DNA of 64,000 nt, taken from Anaerophaga thermohalophila str. Valhall (GTDB taxonomy: Bacteria > Bacteroidota > Bacteroidia > Bacteroidales > Marinilabiliaceae). The DNA lies in contig NZ_AHZV01000334.1 in assembly GCF_000250735.1 (NCBI RefSeq), forward strand, positions 21,073 to 85,072, given 5' to 3'. The position numbers and the translations under genes are program-made. This document shows positions 49,745 to 59,997 of the stretch, piece by piece (the stretch's first letter is position 1; each line of letters begins with the position of its first letter). The notes beneath the pieces are model-generated. The model did not search any database. It was given only the letters and a program-made list of their open reading frames with translations, and was not told the DNA's origin.

Positions 49745-52700
49745 ATGAAAAAAATGATTTGTTTAAAAAATGGAAAAGAAATATTGTTATCAACAGTATT
49801 TCTGTTATTATTTAGTTTTGGCTTAGTGGGTCAAAATATTCAAATTTCAGGTACCGTTAGCGATAATACAGGACAACCGCTTCCGGGAGTGAATATTGTT
49901 GTTGAAGGTACATCCACCGGTACAATTACCGATGTAGATGGTAACTATTCGCTTGAAGCCCCTTCTGATGGCGCGCTTGAATTTAATTTTATTGGTTTTG
50001 CATCTCAGACTATACAGATTGATGGAAGAAGTGAAATCAATGTTGTTTTAGAACCAACCGATGTTAGTTTGCAAGAAGTTGTAGTTGTTGGTTACGGAAC
50101 ACAAAGGAGAGAAAATTTAACGGGCGCAGTAACTGATGTACGTGCCGAGCGAATGGAAAACAAACCAGTCAGCAGCCTTTCATCAGCATTGCAAGGTGAA
50201 GCAGCAGGTGTATCCATCGTAAATAGTGGAGGCCCCGGTCAGGAACCTGTTGTACGAATCAGGGGAGTAGGCTCCGTCAATTTATCATCCGATCCTTTAT
50301 ATGTGGTAGACGGAATGCCTGTAGGAAGCATTGAAGGTCTTGACCCCAATTCCATACAATCAGTTTCCATACTCAAAGATGCATCATCAGCTGCCATTTA
50401 TGGTTCCCGTGCTGCCAATGGCGTACTTCTCATTACAACAAAAAAAGGAAAATCGTGATGAAGATATTTCCATCAATGTAGATGCATCCAGAGGAACGCA
50501 GCAAATGTGGAAAACCCTGGATTTGATGAACAGGGAGCAATATATGGATTTTGCCACAGAATATTTGACAAACGCGGGATCTGAGTTACCCGAAAGATTT
50601 TCGAATATGGACGACCCGATTTATCCGGGAGCAACACAAACATTTGCCGAAACCGATACCGACTGGCAGGATGAATTGTTTCGTAGCGCGCCTATATCAA
50701 AGATCAACGTTGATCTTGCTGGCGGAACTGAAAAATTCCGTTTTTTCACCTCTTATGGTTTCATAGATCAGGAAGGAATAATGGTGGGTACCGATTACAA
50801 GCGTCATAGCGCAACGTTGAATACCGAATTTAAGATTAATGATTTCCTGACTATTGGGGAAAGTATCACAGGATCTTACGGCATTAGAAACAACGAAAAG
50901 GAATCCGGAGGCCGTACTATGATAAAACATATTGTCAATCAGATACCATATATACCCGCTCGTGTTCCCAAAGGCACAGAAGGTTATGAACATGGTTACC
51001 GTACCACAGCACCGGTTGACGATACCGACCCTGAAAATCCGTTAAGAATAGCTGAACAAGATAAAAATATTTACAAAAGGGCTAATATTATCGGTAATGC
51101 TTATGCCGAAATATCTCTTACCGACTGGTTAACGTTTAAGTCCGTTTTCGGAATGGAGTACACAGGTGATCAGACAATTATTGACAACCCCCAATATAAA
51201 GATGATTACAATGAAAGGGAGTTTCATGAACTGGAAGATAACCGTTTTAAATTCTATTCCAGAATTTATACAAATCAACTGACATTTGACAAGAGCTTCA
51301 ATAAACATGACATCAATGCAGTTGCAGTAGCTGAGGAACAAATCACAGAAGGCAGCCGACTCATCGGCAGAGGAGATCACACAACCAATCTGCTAAACCA
51401 ACTGGATGGCTCACAAAACCAATCAGTTGCAGGAAATCTTGATGAAACAACTCTTATTTCCTACACAGGAAGAATAAACTATTCATATGCTGATAAGTAT
51501 TTGTTAAGCGCTTCTTTCCGTAGAGATGGTTCGTCAAAATTTGCACCGGGAAATAAGTGGGGTAACTTCCCCGGGGCTTCAATAGGATGGGTATTAAGCG
51601 AAGAAAGCTTTATGCAGAATGTCGATTTTATATCGAACCTTAAACTCCGGGCCAGTTACGGAAAGGTTGGAAATAATAACGTTGGCTCATATGCCTGGCA
51701 ATCCACTATTTCTCAGAATACCTGGGCGGTTTTTAATAACAATGCAGAAGGTAACCCGGGCGCATACTATGGAAGCCTTCCAAACGAAGAATTGGAATGG
51801 GAAATTACCACGATGCAAAACATTGGTTTTGATCTATCCTTAATGGATTATTCTGTCACCTTTTCTGCTGAATACTTCAAGAGAGAAGTTGATAATCTGC
51901 TTATAACAAAAAAACCTTCCTGCATCACTTGGATACATCGATAATCCATGGACGAATGTAGGTGGTATGGAAAACTCGGGACTTGAATTCAATGCAGGGT
52001 ATCACAAACGCAAAGGCGAATTTCAATTCTCAGTGACTGCCAACCTTGGAACCATTAAAAATGAAGTGACTGACCTGGATGGTAAAACTTATGACGCGGA
52101 GGCTGTTACTTCCGACTATGGTGGAGGTACTATTACCCGGACACAAGAGGGAGAATCCATTCAAAGTTTCTATGGTTACGTGGTTGACGGTATTTTCCAG
52201 TCACAAAGTGAAATTGATGCATTAAATCAAACTGCAGAACAGCAATTTAATGCCGGAAATGTTAATAAACAATACTACCAAAACGATGCGACCTCTCCCG
52301 GGGATATTAAATTTAAGGATTTGGATGGTAACGGGATTGTTGACGAAAATGACCGTACCGTAATCGGCAATTATTTGCCTGATTTCAGTTATGGCTTAAA
52401 TTTCTCGGGCTCATACAAAAACTTTGATGTTTCGATGCAGATACAAGGTGTATATGGCAATGAGATATATAGCGGAACAAAAGTCCTGACGCAGGGCATG
52501 ATGCGGTTGTTTAACCAGGATGTAGCCGTTCTGGATGCGTGGACTCCGGAAAATACAGACACTAACATCCCCCGTGCTATAAATGCTGACCCCAATAACA
52601 ATGCTCGTACATCTACCAGATTCATTGAAGACGGATCGTATATGAGGATTAAGAACCTAACCATCGGTTACAATTTTTCCGACAATGTTCTGTCAGGCAT

Positions 52701-52887
52701 ATCCGGAAACTCTGTCAAGGGGCTTAAGCTATATTTTACAGCACAAAACCTCCTGACCTTAACCGATTACTATGGTTATGATCCGGAAATTGCCTCACGG
52801 GGTGGTAATACATTGCTTCATGGTGCCGACTTTGGACAGTATCCTCAACCACGTACCTTCCTGTTTGGAATTAAGGCAACCTTTTAA
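49745..52887 (+). pseudogene. SusC-family TonB-dependent transporter with two +1 frame breaks at A7 runs
   Basis: A full SusC protein can be read in three frames. Part one (49745-50446) has the signal peptide, the carboxypeptidase-like domain (VSDNTGQPLPGVNIVVEG), LQEVVVVGYGTQRRENLTG and the plug motif DASSAAIYGSRAANGV. It then stops at KKGKS. Part two (to about 51908) continues ENRDEDISINVDASRG into the barrel and stops after KKPSCITWIHR. Part three continues LPASLGYIDNPWTNVGGMEN and ends TFLFGIKATF at 52887. Both breaks fall at AACAAAAAAA (A runs 50440-50446 and 51908-51914). Removing one A from each restores a single frame of about 1046 residues. The transporter is paired with the following SusD; its substrate is unknown. 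Confidence 0.9.
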
Positions 52888-52917
52888 TAGTATATGAACA
52901 CTTAAAATATAAAAATT

Positions 52918-54421
52918 ATGAAATTAAAATATATTATATCGATTCTATTTGCAGGGTTACTGTTTTTTTCATCCTGCGATGAGGATGGTCTTACTAAAAC
53001 TAATCCTAACGGGTTTACCACCAGCTCGTATTATCAAAATGGACTACATTTAGAGAAAGCTACGAACGCAATTTATGGTCAATTCACCGGTTCGGACCTT
53101 TATGGACGGATGATGGCGTATTTATCTCGCTGTCGTTCTGATGAACATGCATCAGGCGGTCCTCAGCTGGAAGTTCATAACGCTAAACTACTGAATGGCA
53201 CTTACGACAACACAATTTTTACCCTCACAGCTCCCTGGCAAGGATGGTACCGTTTAATTCACCGCGCCAATGCTGTAATAGAGTTCGGCCCGGACATTGA
53301 AGATCCGACACTGGATCCCGATATAAAGGCGCACCGTATAGCCGAAGCAAAATTTCTGAGGGCATTTGCCTATTTCTACCTCGTGGTTTACTGGGGAGAT
53401 GTACCACTTTATACAGAAACTGTTAAATCCCCGGATGGGGAAAAAGCAACTTCTCCTGAATCAGAGATTTATACGCTTATAGAGAACGATTTAGGTGATA
53501 TCATCCCCATTTTGAATGTTACGCACGACGATGTCAACATTGGCCGGGCAACCAAAGGAGCAGCCCAATTATTACTTGCCAGAGTTTTAATGCACCAGGG
53601 AAAATATGGTGAAGCACGTACTGTTCTGCTCGACATTTATAATAATGGTCCATACGAACTGGTTGATAATTATTCTGATAATTTTCAGGAGGAAACTGAA
53701 TACAACGAGGAATCCATATTCGAGATAGGGTTTACCGGAAGCAATTTTAACTGGTGGGCCGATGGTAACGGTGATTCACCTGCCGATAAAGGTCATGTAA
53801 TGTTTCAGGACGTAAGCCCGACAGGGTGGAGAAATTTAGTCCCTTCAGACAAACTTATAAATGATTTTGAGCGTGTATCTGATGGTGATGACAAAAGATG
53901 ACCCCCGGTTAGCCGAAACAGTGATATTTGAAGGTGACACCTACGGGCCTGAGGACGAGTTTACCTTGACTGAGTCGGCATTCGGTTGGTATAAATATTC
54001 ACCTATGTATAAATTAAATCCAGGGGGATACTATATATCAAAGATCAACTATAGAAACATGCGTTATGCCGAAGTACTGATAAAATTGGCTGAATGTGAA
54101 AATGAGGTGGGTACGCCTGAGGACGCCATTGATTACTTAAATGAAATCAGAAACCGTCCAAGTGTGGATATGCCTGATTATCCGACAAGTAATTATCCTT
54201 GCGATTCGAAGGACGAAATTTACAGAGCTATAATGCATGAGTCGCTGGTAGAGTTTTCTAATGAATTGTTAAGATCTGTTGAATTGGCTCGTTGGAGGAA
54301 AAATGGTAAATTCTCTGCGCTAAACCCGGAGCCTATTGAATATATCGCAAACAACCCCAACAAAGCGATCTTACCAATTCCAAGCAACGAAACTAATAAT
54401 AACTCAAAGATTAATGATTAA
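52918..54421 (+). pseudogene. SusD-family lipoprotein with one +1 frame break
   Basis: A SusD/RagB protein 30 bp after SusC. Part one (52918-53901) has a lipobox (FFSSC), FLRAFAYFYLVVYWGDVPLY, and LARVLMHQGKYGEARTVLLD. It stops at SDGDDKR. Part two continues in the next frame as DDPRLAETVIFEGDTYG and keeps the SusD end: MRYAEVLIKLAECENEVGTP, VEFSNELLRSVELARWRK. It finishes at 54421. The break is at the A4 run 53893-53896, where three A would keep the frame (GDDKDDPRL). A clear terminator follows, so SusC-SusD form a two-gene unit with no enzyme attached. Confidence 0.9.
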
Positions 54422-54460
54422 CTAATTTTAAGGTTACCTGAATCTTACCCAAACTAAAAT

Positions 54461-54499
54461 AAAAGAGGCTGTCTCCGTTTAGAGCCAGCCTCTTTTTTA
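54461..54499 (+). terminator. Rho-independent terminator after plus-strand SusC/SusD
   Basis: The stem AAAAGAGGCTG and CAGCCTCTTTT has a 14-base loop and ends in a run of six T. It lies 40 bp after the SusD stop. Confidence 0.92.
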
Positions 54500-54548
54500 T
54501 TTGCGGAGTTACCCGAATCCGGCACGAAGTTTTGTGAAAAGCTACTTT

Positions 54549-54714
54549 TAGTGCTCTTCTATAAACTCGCAAAAATTTCTTCAATATGTGTGTCTGTTCA
54601 GAAAGTGCCGGTTGAAAGGCTTGCGAAGCTGCCAAAAACGGAGTTTGCTTTTCGTTAATGAGTATTTTGGCGGCAAGCGTAACACAGCAAATGCTACTTT
54701 ATGGACAAACACTA
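54549..54714. repeat. Family A palindromic repeat, copy A4
   Basis: From TAGTGCTCTTCTATAAAC to CTACTTTATGGACAAACACT, with the inner arm GGCTTGCGAAGCTGCC facing GGCGGCAAGCGTAAC. It is directly followed by copy A5, separated by ATTT. Confidence 0.8.
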
Positions 54715-54716
54715 TT

Positions 54717-54883
54717 TAGTGCCTGTCTATAAAGTAGGAAAAGTTTCCTACTTATCATGTGTCTGTTCATAAAGTGTCATTCACAAGGCTTGCGAAGTCC
54801 GAAAATACGGAGTTTACTCTTCGTAAATGAGTAATTTTCGGACGAGCGTAACACAGTAAATGGCACTTTATGGACAGACACTA
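54717..54883. repeat. Family A palindromic repeat, copy A5
   Basis: From TAGTGCCTGTCTATAAAGT to CACTTTATGGACAGACACTA. Both sides are flanked by ATTT, a possible 4-bp target duplication. Its last three bases are the TAG stop codon of the second HTCS gene on the minus strand. The centre can fold: GTCCGAAAATACGGAGTTTA with GTAAATGAGTAATTTTCGGA. Confidence 0.85.
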
Positions 54884-57800
54884 TTTACTCCCCATAACGT
54901 CTGTGGGTGATTGTCCGTAGAACTTTCTGAATGCAGCGCTAAAATAGGCCACACTGGAAAAACCTGCTTTTTCACTTACTTCAGTTACATTGTACTCTCC
55001 AGATTGCAACAACTCCAAGGCGTAATTGAGTCGCACGGACCGTATAAAGTCGGAAGGTGACTGGTCTGTAAGTGTTTTTACCTTTTTGTAAAGCAATGAA
55101 GGGCTGACATTCATTGCTGAAGCAAACTCCTCTTTACCAAATTTCAAATTTGAAATATTTGATTTTACAACTTCCAGGGCCTTTTTTACAAACTTATCAT
55201 TAAGCTCATTATTAAACAAAGGTGCTTCACTTTTAAAATCAACCAATTTCAAAGCTTTCTCTCTAACTGCTTTGCGGTTCAATACAATTGATCTGATTTT
55301 TCCTTCCAGCAAGCTCATATCAAACGGCTTGGTTAAGTATGCATCAGCACCCAGTCCAAGTCCTTTTAATTGCAATGCCTTGGTGGAAAAAGCCGTAAGC
55401 AGAACAACCGGGATATGAGATGTCTCAAAACTGCTCTTCAGCATCTTACATAACTCAAAGCCGTCTACTCCCGGCATCCTTATATCTGATACCACAATAT
55501 CAGGATGTTTTTCTCTAACGACCTCCAACGCTTCTTTGCCCTCAGAAGCTGTAAAAACATTATACTTTTCTCTTAATGAAAGTTCAAGAAAGCGCTTCAA
55601 TTTCTCATTATCTTCAACAATCAGAATACTCATCTTTTTAGTATCCGGCTTATCATCAATAGCAGAACCCTGTTTCTCTGTATCAAATGGCACAACCTGA
55701 TCGAACAGGTTATTCGGTTCATCTCCGGTTTTAACATCACTCTTTGACATTATCCGAACCGGTATTTGAACGGTAAAGGTCGTTCCGACATTTTCTTTGC
55801 TCTCGAAACGAACTTTTCCCCCGTGCATCTCAGTATAATTCTTTATCATTAGCAATCCGATCCCGGAACCTATAACACCCGAATTAATAGCATTCTCGCT
55901 TCTGTAAAATTCTTTAAACAACTGTTTTTGTGCTTTTTTGTCGATTCCTATTCCTTCATCTTTCACACTTAAAAACCAGTGCTTCTTGTTCCGCCATAGC
56001 TCAACCCTTACATGTCCGTTTTCATGAGAATATTTGATGGCATTGGAAAGCAGATTATCCACAACTTTCTCCATCATATTGACATCAACCCCTGAAAAAA
56101 AATCCTCTTCATCTGTAATGATAGATAAGGTAACATTTTTTTGCTGTGCAAAAGATTCAAACATCATGACTCTGTGTTCCACCATCTGAGCAATATTAAC
56201 CATTTGAAAATTAACCGGAGCGAGACCTTTATCTATTTTTTGAAAATCAATTAACTGAGATGCAGTATTTAACAAATTTTTTATCTGCTCATTGGCCAGA
56301 GAAATAAAGTGCTTTGCCCTGGATGAGAAGCCGCACTCTTTTGCAATCTCTTCAAAAGGTCCGCTTATCAAGGTAAGAGATGTCCTCAACTCATGAGCAG
56401 CATTAGTAAAAAATCTAATTTTCTCTCTGGAATGCAGTTGTTGAATTAAATTAATATGATAGCGGAAAATAAAATAAAACGTACCAACAACGAATAAAGC
56501 CAGAATAAGATAAAACCACAAAGTACTCCAAAATGCAGGTTTTATTACAATGGTCAATCTTCGTTCATCAATAACTTCAGACAAAGAATTATTTAACATC
56601 CTTATTTTCAATTCATATTCTCCATCCTTCAAATTAGCAAATGTAAACATCCTGTTAGACGCAGGTTCACTCCAATCGCCCTCCAGGCCTTCCAGTTTCC
56701 ACGAAATTTTCGTATGTGGCTCGGATACACCAACAGCTAATAACTCGATGGTTAAAGTATTCTTATTATATGGGAGTATTATTTTTTGGAGACTATCAAC
56801 AGGTACAGTTAAGTTATAAGTTGCACTATCCCTAATGGTACGTCCCGATACAATTATGTCCTGAAAATAGATTTTTCCATCTAAATTCTGTGTCTCCTCA
56901 ATATCATCGGGATCAAACATGAGCGCTCCCTCATTGGTTCCCATAATCAGTTCCCCGGATGATAACACAATACTGGCATCCTGATTAAAAGTAGTATTGG
57001 CAAGAGGTAAATTGGATGAATAGGAGAAAATATCTCCTGCTTCCGGAGAAAAACGACATAACCCACCCTCCGTGCCAAGCAAAAAATAACCATTTACCTG
57101 AGAAATACTATTTACAAAATTACTTGAAAGGCCATCATCAACAGTATATTCAGCTTCCACCACTCGTTCTTCTACGTTAAACTTAACCAAACCTCTGCCA
57201 CTGGTAGCACACCAGGCAACTTCATCATCTATAAAAATATCATGTACAATATATCCTTTCAGTAACACATCTACCAGCCCATCCGCTTTATTCACAGATA
57301 TCAATCCATAAGGAACCCCCATGAGCATCTTATCTTTTGAGTATTCATCTATCACATAAACCGGTTCATCATCATATTCCCTGATTTCATCTGTTTTAAC
57401 ATCATAGCGTACAATATTCTCAACTATTCCACCTATCCAAATGTTTCCATCGCTATCGGGTTTAGTATCAAAAATAAAATTCCCGATATTATCAAACCTT
57501 CTAATCTCTTCTCCGGATTCCCTGTCGAACAAAAAAACGCCGCTACCCCAGGTTCCCGCCCACATACGACCCTGATTGTCTTCCATAATGGAAAGGAAAA
57601 CGCGCGATTTACCAGGCGTATTTCTGTAAAAAAAGTTATTCCATCGATCGTGTTCAACATTCCATTTACTCAGACCATTGTTGGTTGCAAACCAGATATC
57701 TCCGTTGCTGTCCTCAAAAACATCGTTCACAACATTATTCACAAGTGAATTCTCTTTGTTTATTTGATGTCTGATATTCTTTACGCTTTGAGAAGACTGT

Positions 57801-58786
57801 TCAAAAAATGAAACCCCTCCACTAAAAGTACATACCCATATACGATTCTGATCATCTTTGAATATATCATACACTCCGTTCCCGGCTAAAGAACCAGGAT
57901 TGTCGACATCTTCGCGATATATTTTTAAAACCCTGGTGCCTTTCCTGTCAAGTTCCCATATACCCTGCCCGTCATATCCCAACATTACAGTACTATCTGT
58001 ATTGGATTCGATGGCTAAAACCGGCTGACACGGAAGATTATCGATCTTTACAGAATTAAGTCTGTCGAACCTGACATCATAGTAGTATACTTTACCCAAA
58101 TTTGTTCCTATCCATAACTGGCCGAATTTTTCAATGAAATGAAGTTGCGATATTTGGACCGGTTCATCGCTTTCTATCGTTAATAAATGATCAGTCTTCC
58201 CCGATGATGCTTCAACTATATACAAGTCTCTGACATGGCCGTGGAAAAAATAATTCTCGTTATACCACTCAATATAATGCTCTTTCTCACTTGTTTCATT
58301 GAGAAGTCTCAATCCCCGCTCTTCAGAAAACTGATATAACCCATAGGTGGCAGCAATATAGAATGTAGCTTCATCACCTATTAAAAAATCACTTACAACT
58401 ACATGCTCATTATTTAACCAATCTCTTAAGTCCAAAATAAAATCAAACCGGTCATATAACGTATTGTACTCAAAAAACTGTCCATTATTCGTATATGCAT
58501 AAAGTTGCGAATTTCGTGACAACAACTTAACTCTAATTACATTGGCTGTAACATAAGGTAAATGATAATGTCGCTTATCATCTTCAGTAAAACGATAAAT
58601 TCCAGACTTTGATGACACCCATATAAAACCATTCTCATCTGCGCAAACAGAGTTAGCACCCAGAATTGAAACTCCATGAATATCACTGATGTTATAGAAC
58701 ACACGATCTCCATTCATGGCAGATAAATCCAGGCACGTAATAATAAAAAGAATAATAAATAAAGAAAAAGAATATTTCTTGCTCAT
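54881..58786 (-). CDS. Second hybrid two-component system regulator (HTCS)
   Basis: 1301 aa with the same architecture as the protein at 42760: signal peptide, propeller sensor, Y_Y_Y, membrane helix, kinase (H-box AHELRTSLTLI near 800), ATPase (SNAIKYS, DEGIGID, GSGIGLLMI), receiver (VVSDIRMPGVDG) and AraC-type helix-turn-helix (FASAMNVSPSLLYKKVKTLT). Long stretches match its paralogue, for example in the sensor (VFEDSNGDIWFATNNGLSKW) and the helix-turn-helix (LTDQSPSDFI), so the two arose by duplication and may bind similar ligands and DNA sites. It is convergent with the SusC/SusD pair and divergent from the GH10 gene. The candidate operator O4 lies about 260 bp upstream of its start. The stop codon comes from repeat A5. 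Confidence 0.94.
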   Translation of the reverse strand: MSKKYSFSLFIILFIITCLDLSAMNGDRVFYNISDIHGVSILGANSVCADENGFIWVSSKSGIYRFTEDDKRHYHLPYVTANVIRVKLLSRNSQLYAYTNNGQFFEYNTLYDRFDFILDLRDWLNNEHVVVSDFLIGDEATFYIAATYGLYQFSEERGLRLLNETSEKEHYIEWYNENYFFHGHVRDLYIVEASSGKTDHLLTIESDEPVQISQLHFIEKFGQLWIGTNLGKVYYYDVRFDRLNSVKIDNLPCQPVLAIESNTDSTVMLGYDGQGIWELDRKGTRVLKIYREDVDNPGSLAGNGVYDIFKDDQNRIWVCTFSGGVSFFEQSSQSVKNIRHQINKENSLVNNVVNDVFEDSNGDIWFATNNGLSKWNVEHDRWNNFFYRNTPGKSRVFLSIMEDNQGRMWAGTWGSGVFLFDRESGEEIRRFDNIGNFIFDTKPDSDGNIWIGGIVENIVRYDVKTDEIREYDDEPVYVIDEYSKDKMLMGVPYGLISVNKADGLVDVLLKGYIVHDIFIDDEVAWCATSGRGLVKFNVEERVVEAEYTVDDGLSSNFVNSISQVNGYFLLGTEGGLCRFSPEAGDIFSYSSNLPLANTTFNQDASIVLSSGELIMGTNEGALMFDPDDIEETQNLDGKIYFQDIIVSGRTIRDSATYNLTVPVDSLQKIILPYNKNTLTIELLAVGVSEPHTKISWKLEGLEGDWSEPASNRMFTFANLKDGEYELKIRMLNNSLSEVIDERRLTIVIKPAFWSTLWFYLILALFVVGTFYFIFRYHINLIQQLHSREKIRFFTNAAHELRTSLTLISGPFEEIAKECGFSSRAKHFISLANEQIKNLLNTASQLIDFQKIDKGLAPVNFQMVNIAQMVEHRVMMFESFAQQKNVTLSIITDEEDFFSGVDVNMMEKVVDNLLSNAIKYSHENGHVRVELWRNKKHWFLSVKDEGIGIDKKAQKQLFKEFYRSENAINSGVIGSGIGLLMIKNYTEMHGGKVRFESKENVGTTFTVQIPVRIMSKSDVKTGDEPNNLFDQVVPFDTEKQGSAIDDKPDTKKMSILIVEDNEKLKRFLELSLREKYNVFTASEGKEALEVVREKHPDIVVSDIRMPGVDGFELCKMLKSSFETSHIPVVLLTAFSTKALQLKGLGLGADAYLTKPFDMSLLEGKIRSIVLNRKAVREKALKLVDFKSEAPLFNNELNDKFVKKALEVVKSNISNLKFGKEEFASAMNVSPSLLYKKVKTLTDQSPSDFIRSVRLNYALELLQSGEYNVTEVSEKAGFSSVAYFSAAFRKFYGQSPTDVMGSK

Positions 58787-59378
58787 CTATGGTTAAACTT
58801 TACCTTGAATCAACAATTTATTAAAAATAAAGAAGGATATCGATGTATTAAAAGTATTGTCAAAATTATTTAATTCTGTTTAAAAATTCAATCAAAACTA
58901 AAAATAAACGTTCTTTATACTTTTAAAAAACACTGAAAACAGAGGCTCAAAATCATCTCTGAAAACTACATATAAATCTTTATCTCAATATATTACATAA
59001 ATATCCAATTTCTATAAGATTGTCTAAAATCTATATTCTATAATATCTGAAATCATAAATGAAATGTCTAAAATTCAAAATTCACAAAAACGGTTATCTC
59101 TATTTTTGATTTATTAATGTATGCCCACCCTGAAACATTATGAATTACAAAAAGAGACGATTCAAATATATAGATCGTTATTCCAGAAGTTTTTCATTAT
59201 AGCTCCCGGCAGAATCCCAAAGCATAGAAAATCTAAACTTAAAAAACTATCCTTTGTAATATAAAGCAAACTAATGATTTCAAGTCATTTAAAAGTTAGA
59301 ACAACTTTTGATAAGTAAAAAATTCATTACAGTTCAGCATCTACAAAGGTAGGATTGTAATAGAGGCTCAATCATAAA
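58787..59378. other. Intergenic region upstream of the second HTCS
   Basis: A/T-rich with no gene seen. It contains the candidate operator pair described separately. The sequence continues into repeat A6. Confidence 0.5.
59020..59073. promoter_or_regulatory. Direct repeat motifs on the minus strand (candidate HTCS operator O4)
   Basis: Read on the minus strand: TTTTAGACAT (59064-59073) and TTTCAGATAT (59043-59052), 21 bp apart. A third, TTTTAGACAA (59020-59029), is 23 bp further. They lie between the second HTCS and the GH10 gene. Confidence 0.6.
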
Positions 59379-59545
59379 TAGTGTCTGTCCATAAAGTGCC
59401 ATTTACGGTGTTACGCTCGTTCGAAAATTACTCATTTACGATGAGTAAACTTCGTATTTTCGGACTTTGCAAGCCTTGTAAATGACACTTTCTGAACAGA
59501 CACATAATCAGAAACAATTTTTGCCTAATTTATAGACGGACACTA
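59379..59545. repeat. Family A palindromic repeat, copy A6
   Basis: 167 bp from TAGTGTCTGTCCATAAAGTG to TTTATAGACGGACACTA, in the opposite orientation to A4 and A5. AAAT lies just outside each AGTG/CACT end. Confidence 0.85.
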
Positions 59546-59997
59546 AATAATCCCTGCCTGTTTGATACTTAAAAAGGTCAAATTGGGAAAAGCGTTGAGA
59601 AAAAACAAACAAATTGATACGACCCGCTTTGGGAGTCGATTCTTATGTAAACATTAAATGCTGTAAACATTTGACCCACTCCGGGATCACGCTCTTTTTT
59701 AATAGTATGAGGAGAAAGGATACTGAAGGGGTCAAATATTTATAGTTTTTGGCAAAATAAAGAATATCGACGTTGAAGGTGTCGTATACTTGTATAATTT
59801 AACAAAAAGCTTTTGAATAGATTTATTTTTGCCATTAGTACACATTTTGGCAAAGGAAAAACAGCCATGAAACGATGATAGTACCTTGATTTATCAAGTC
59901 TCCAAATAAGGATAAGCACGAAGAATTTAACAAAAATGCGTTTCCAACAACTAACAACAAGATACTCAAAATGCATAAACAATAAATGATATAAATT
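59546..59997. other. Upstream region of the GH10 gene
   Basis: No gene seen apart from short chance frames on the minus strand. It presumably holds the GH10 promoter. No clear consensus was found by eye. Confidence 0.4.
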
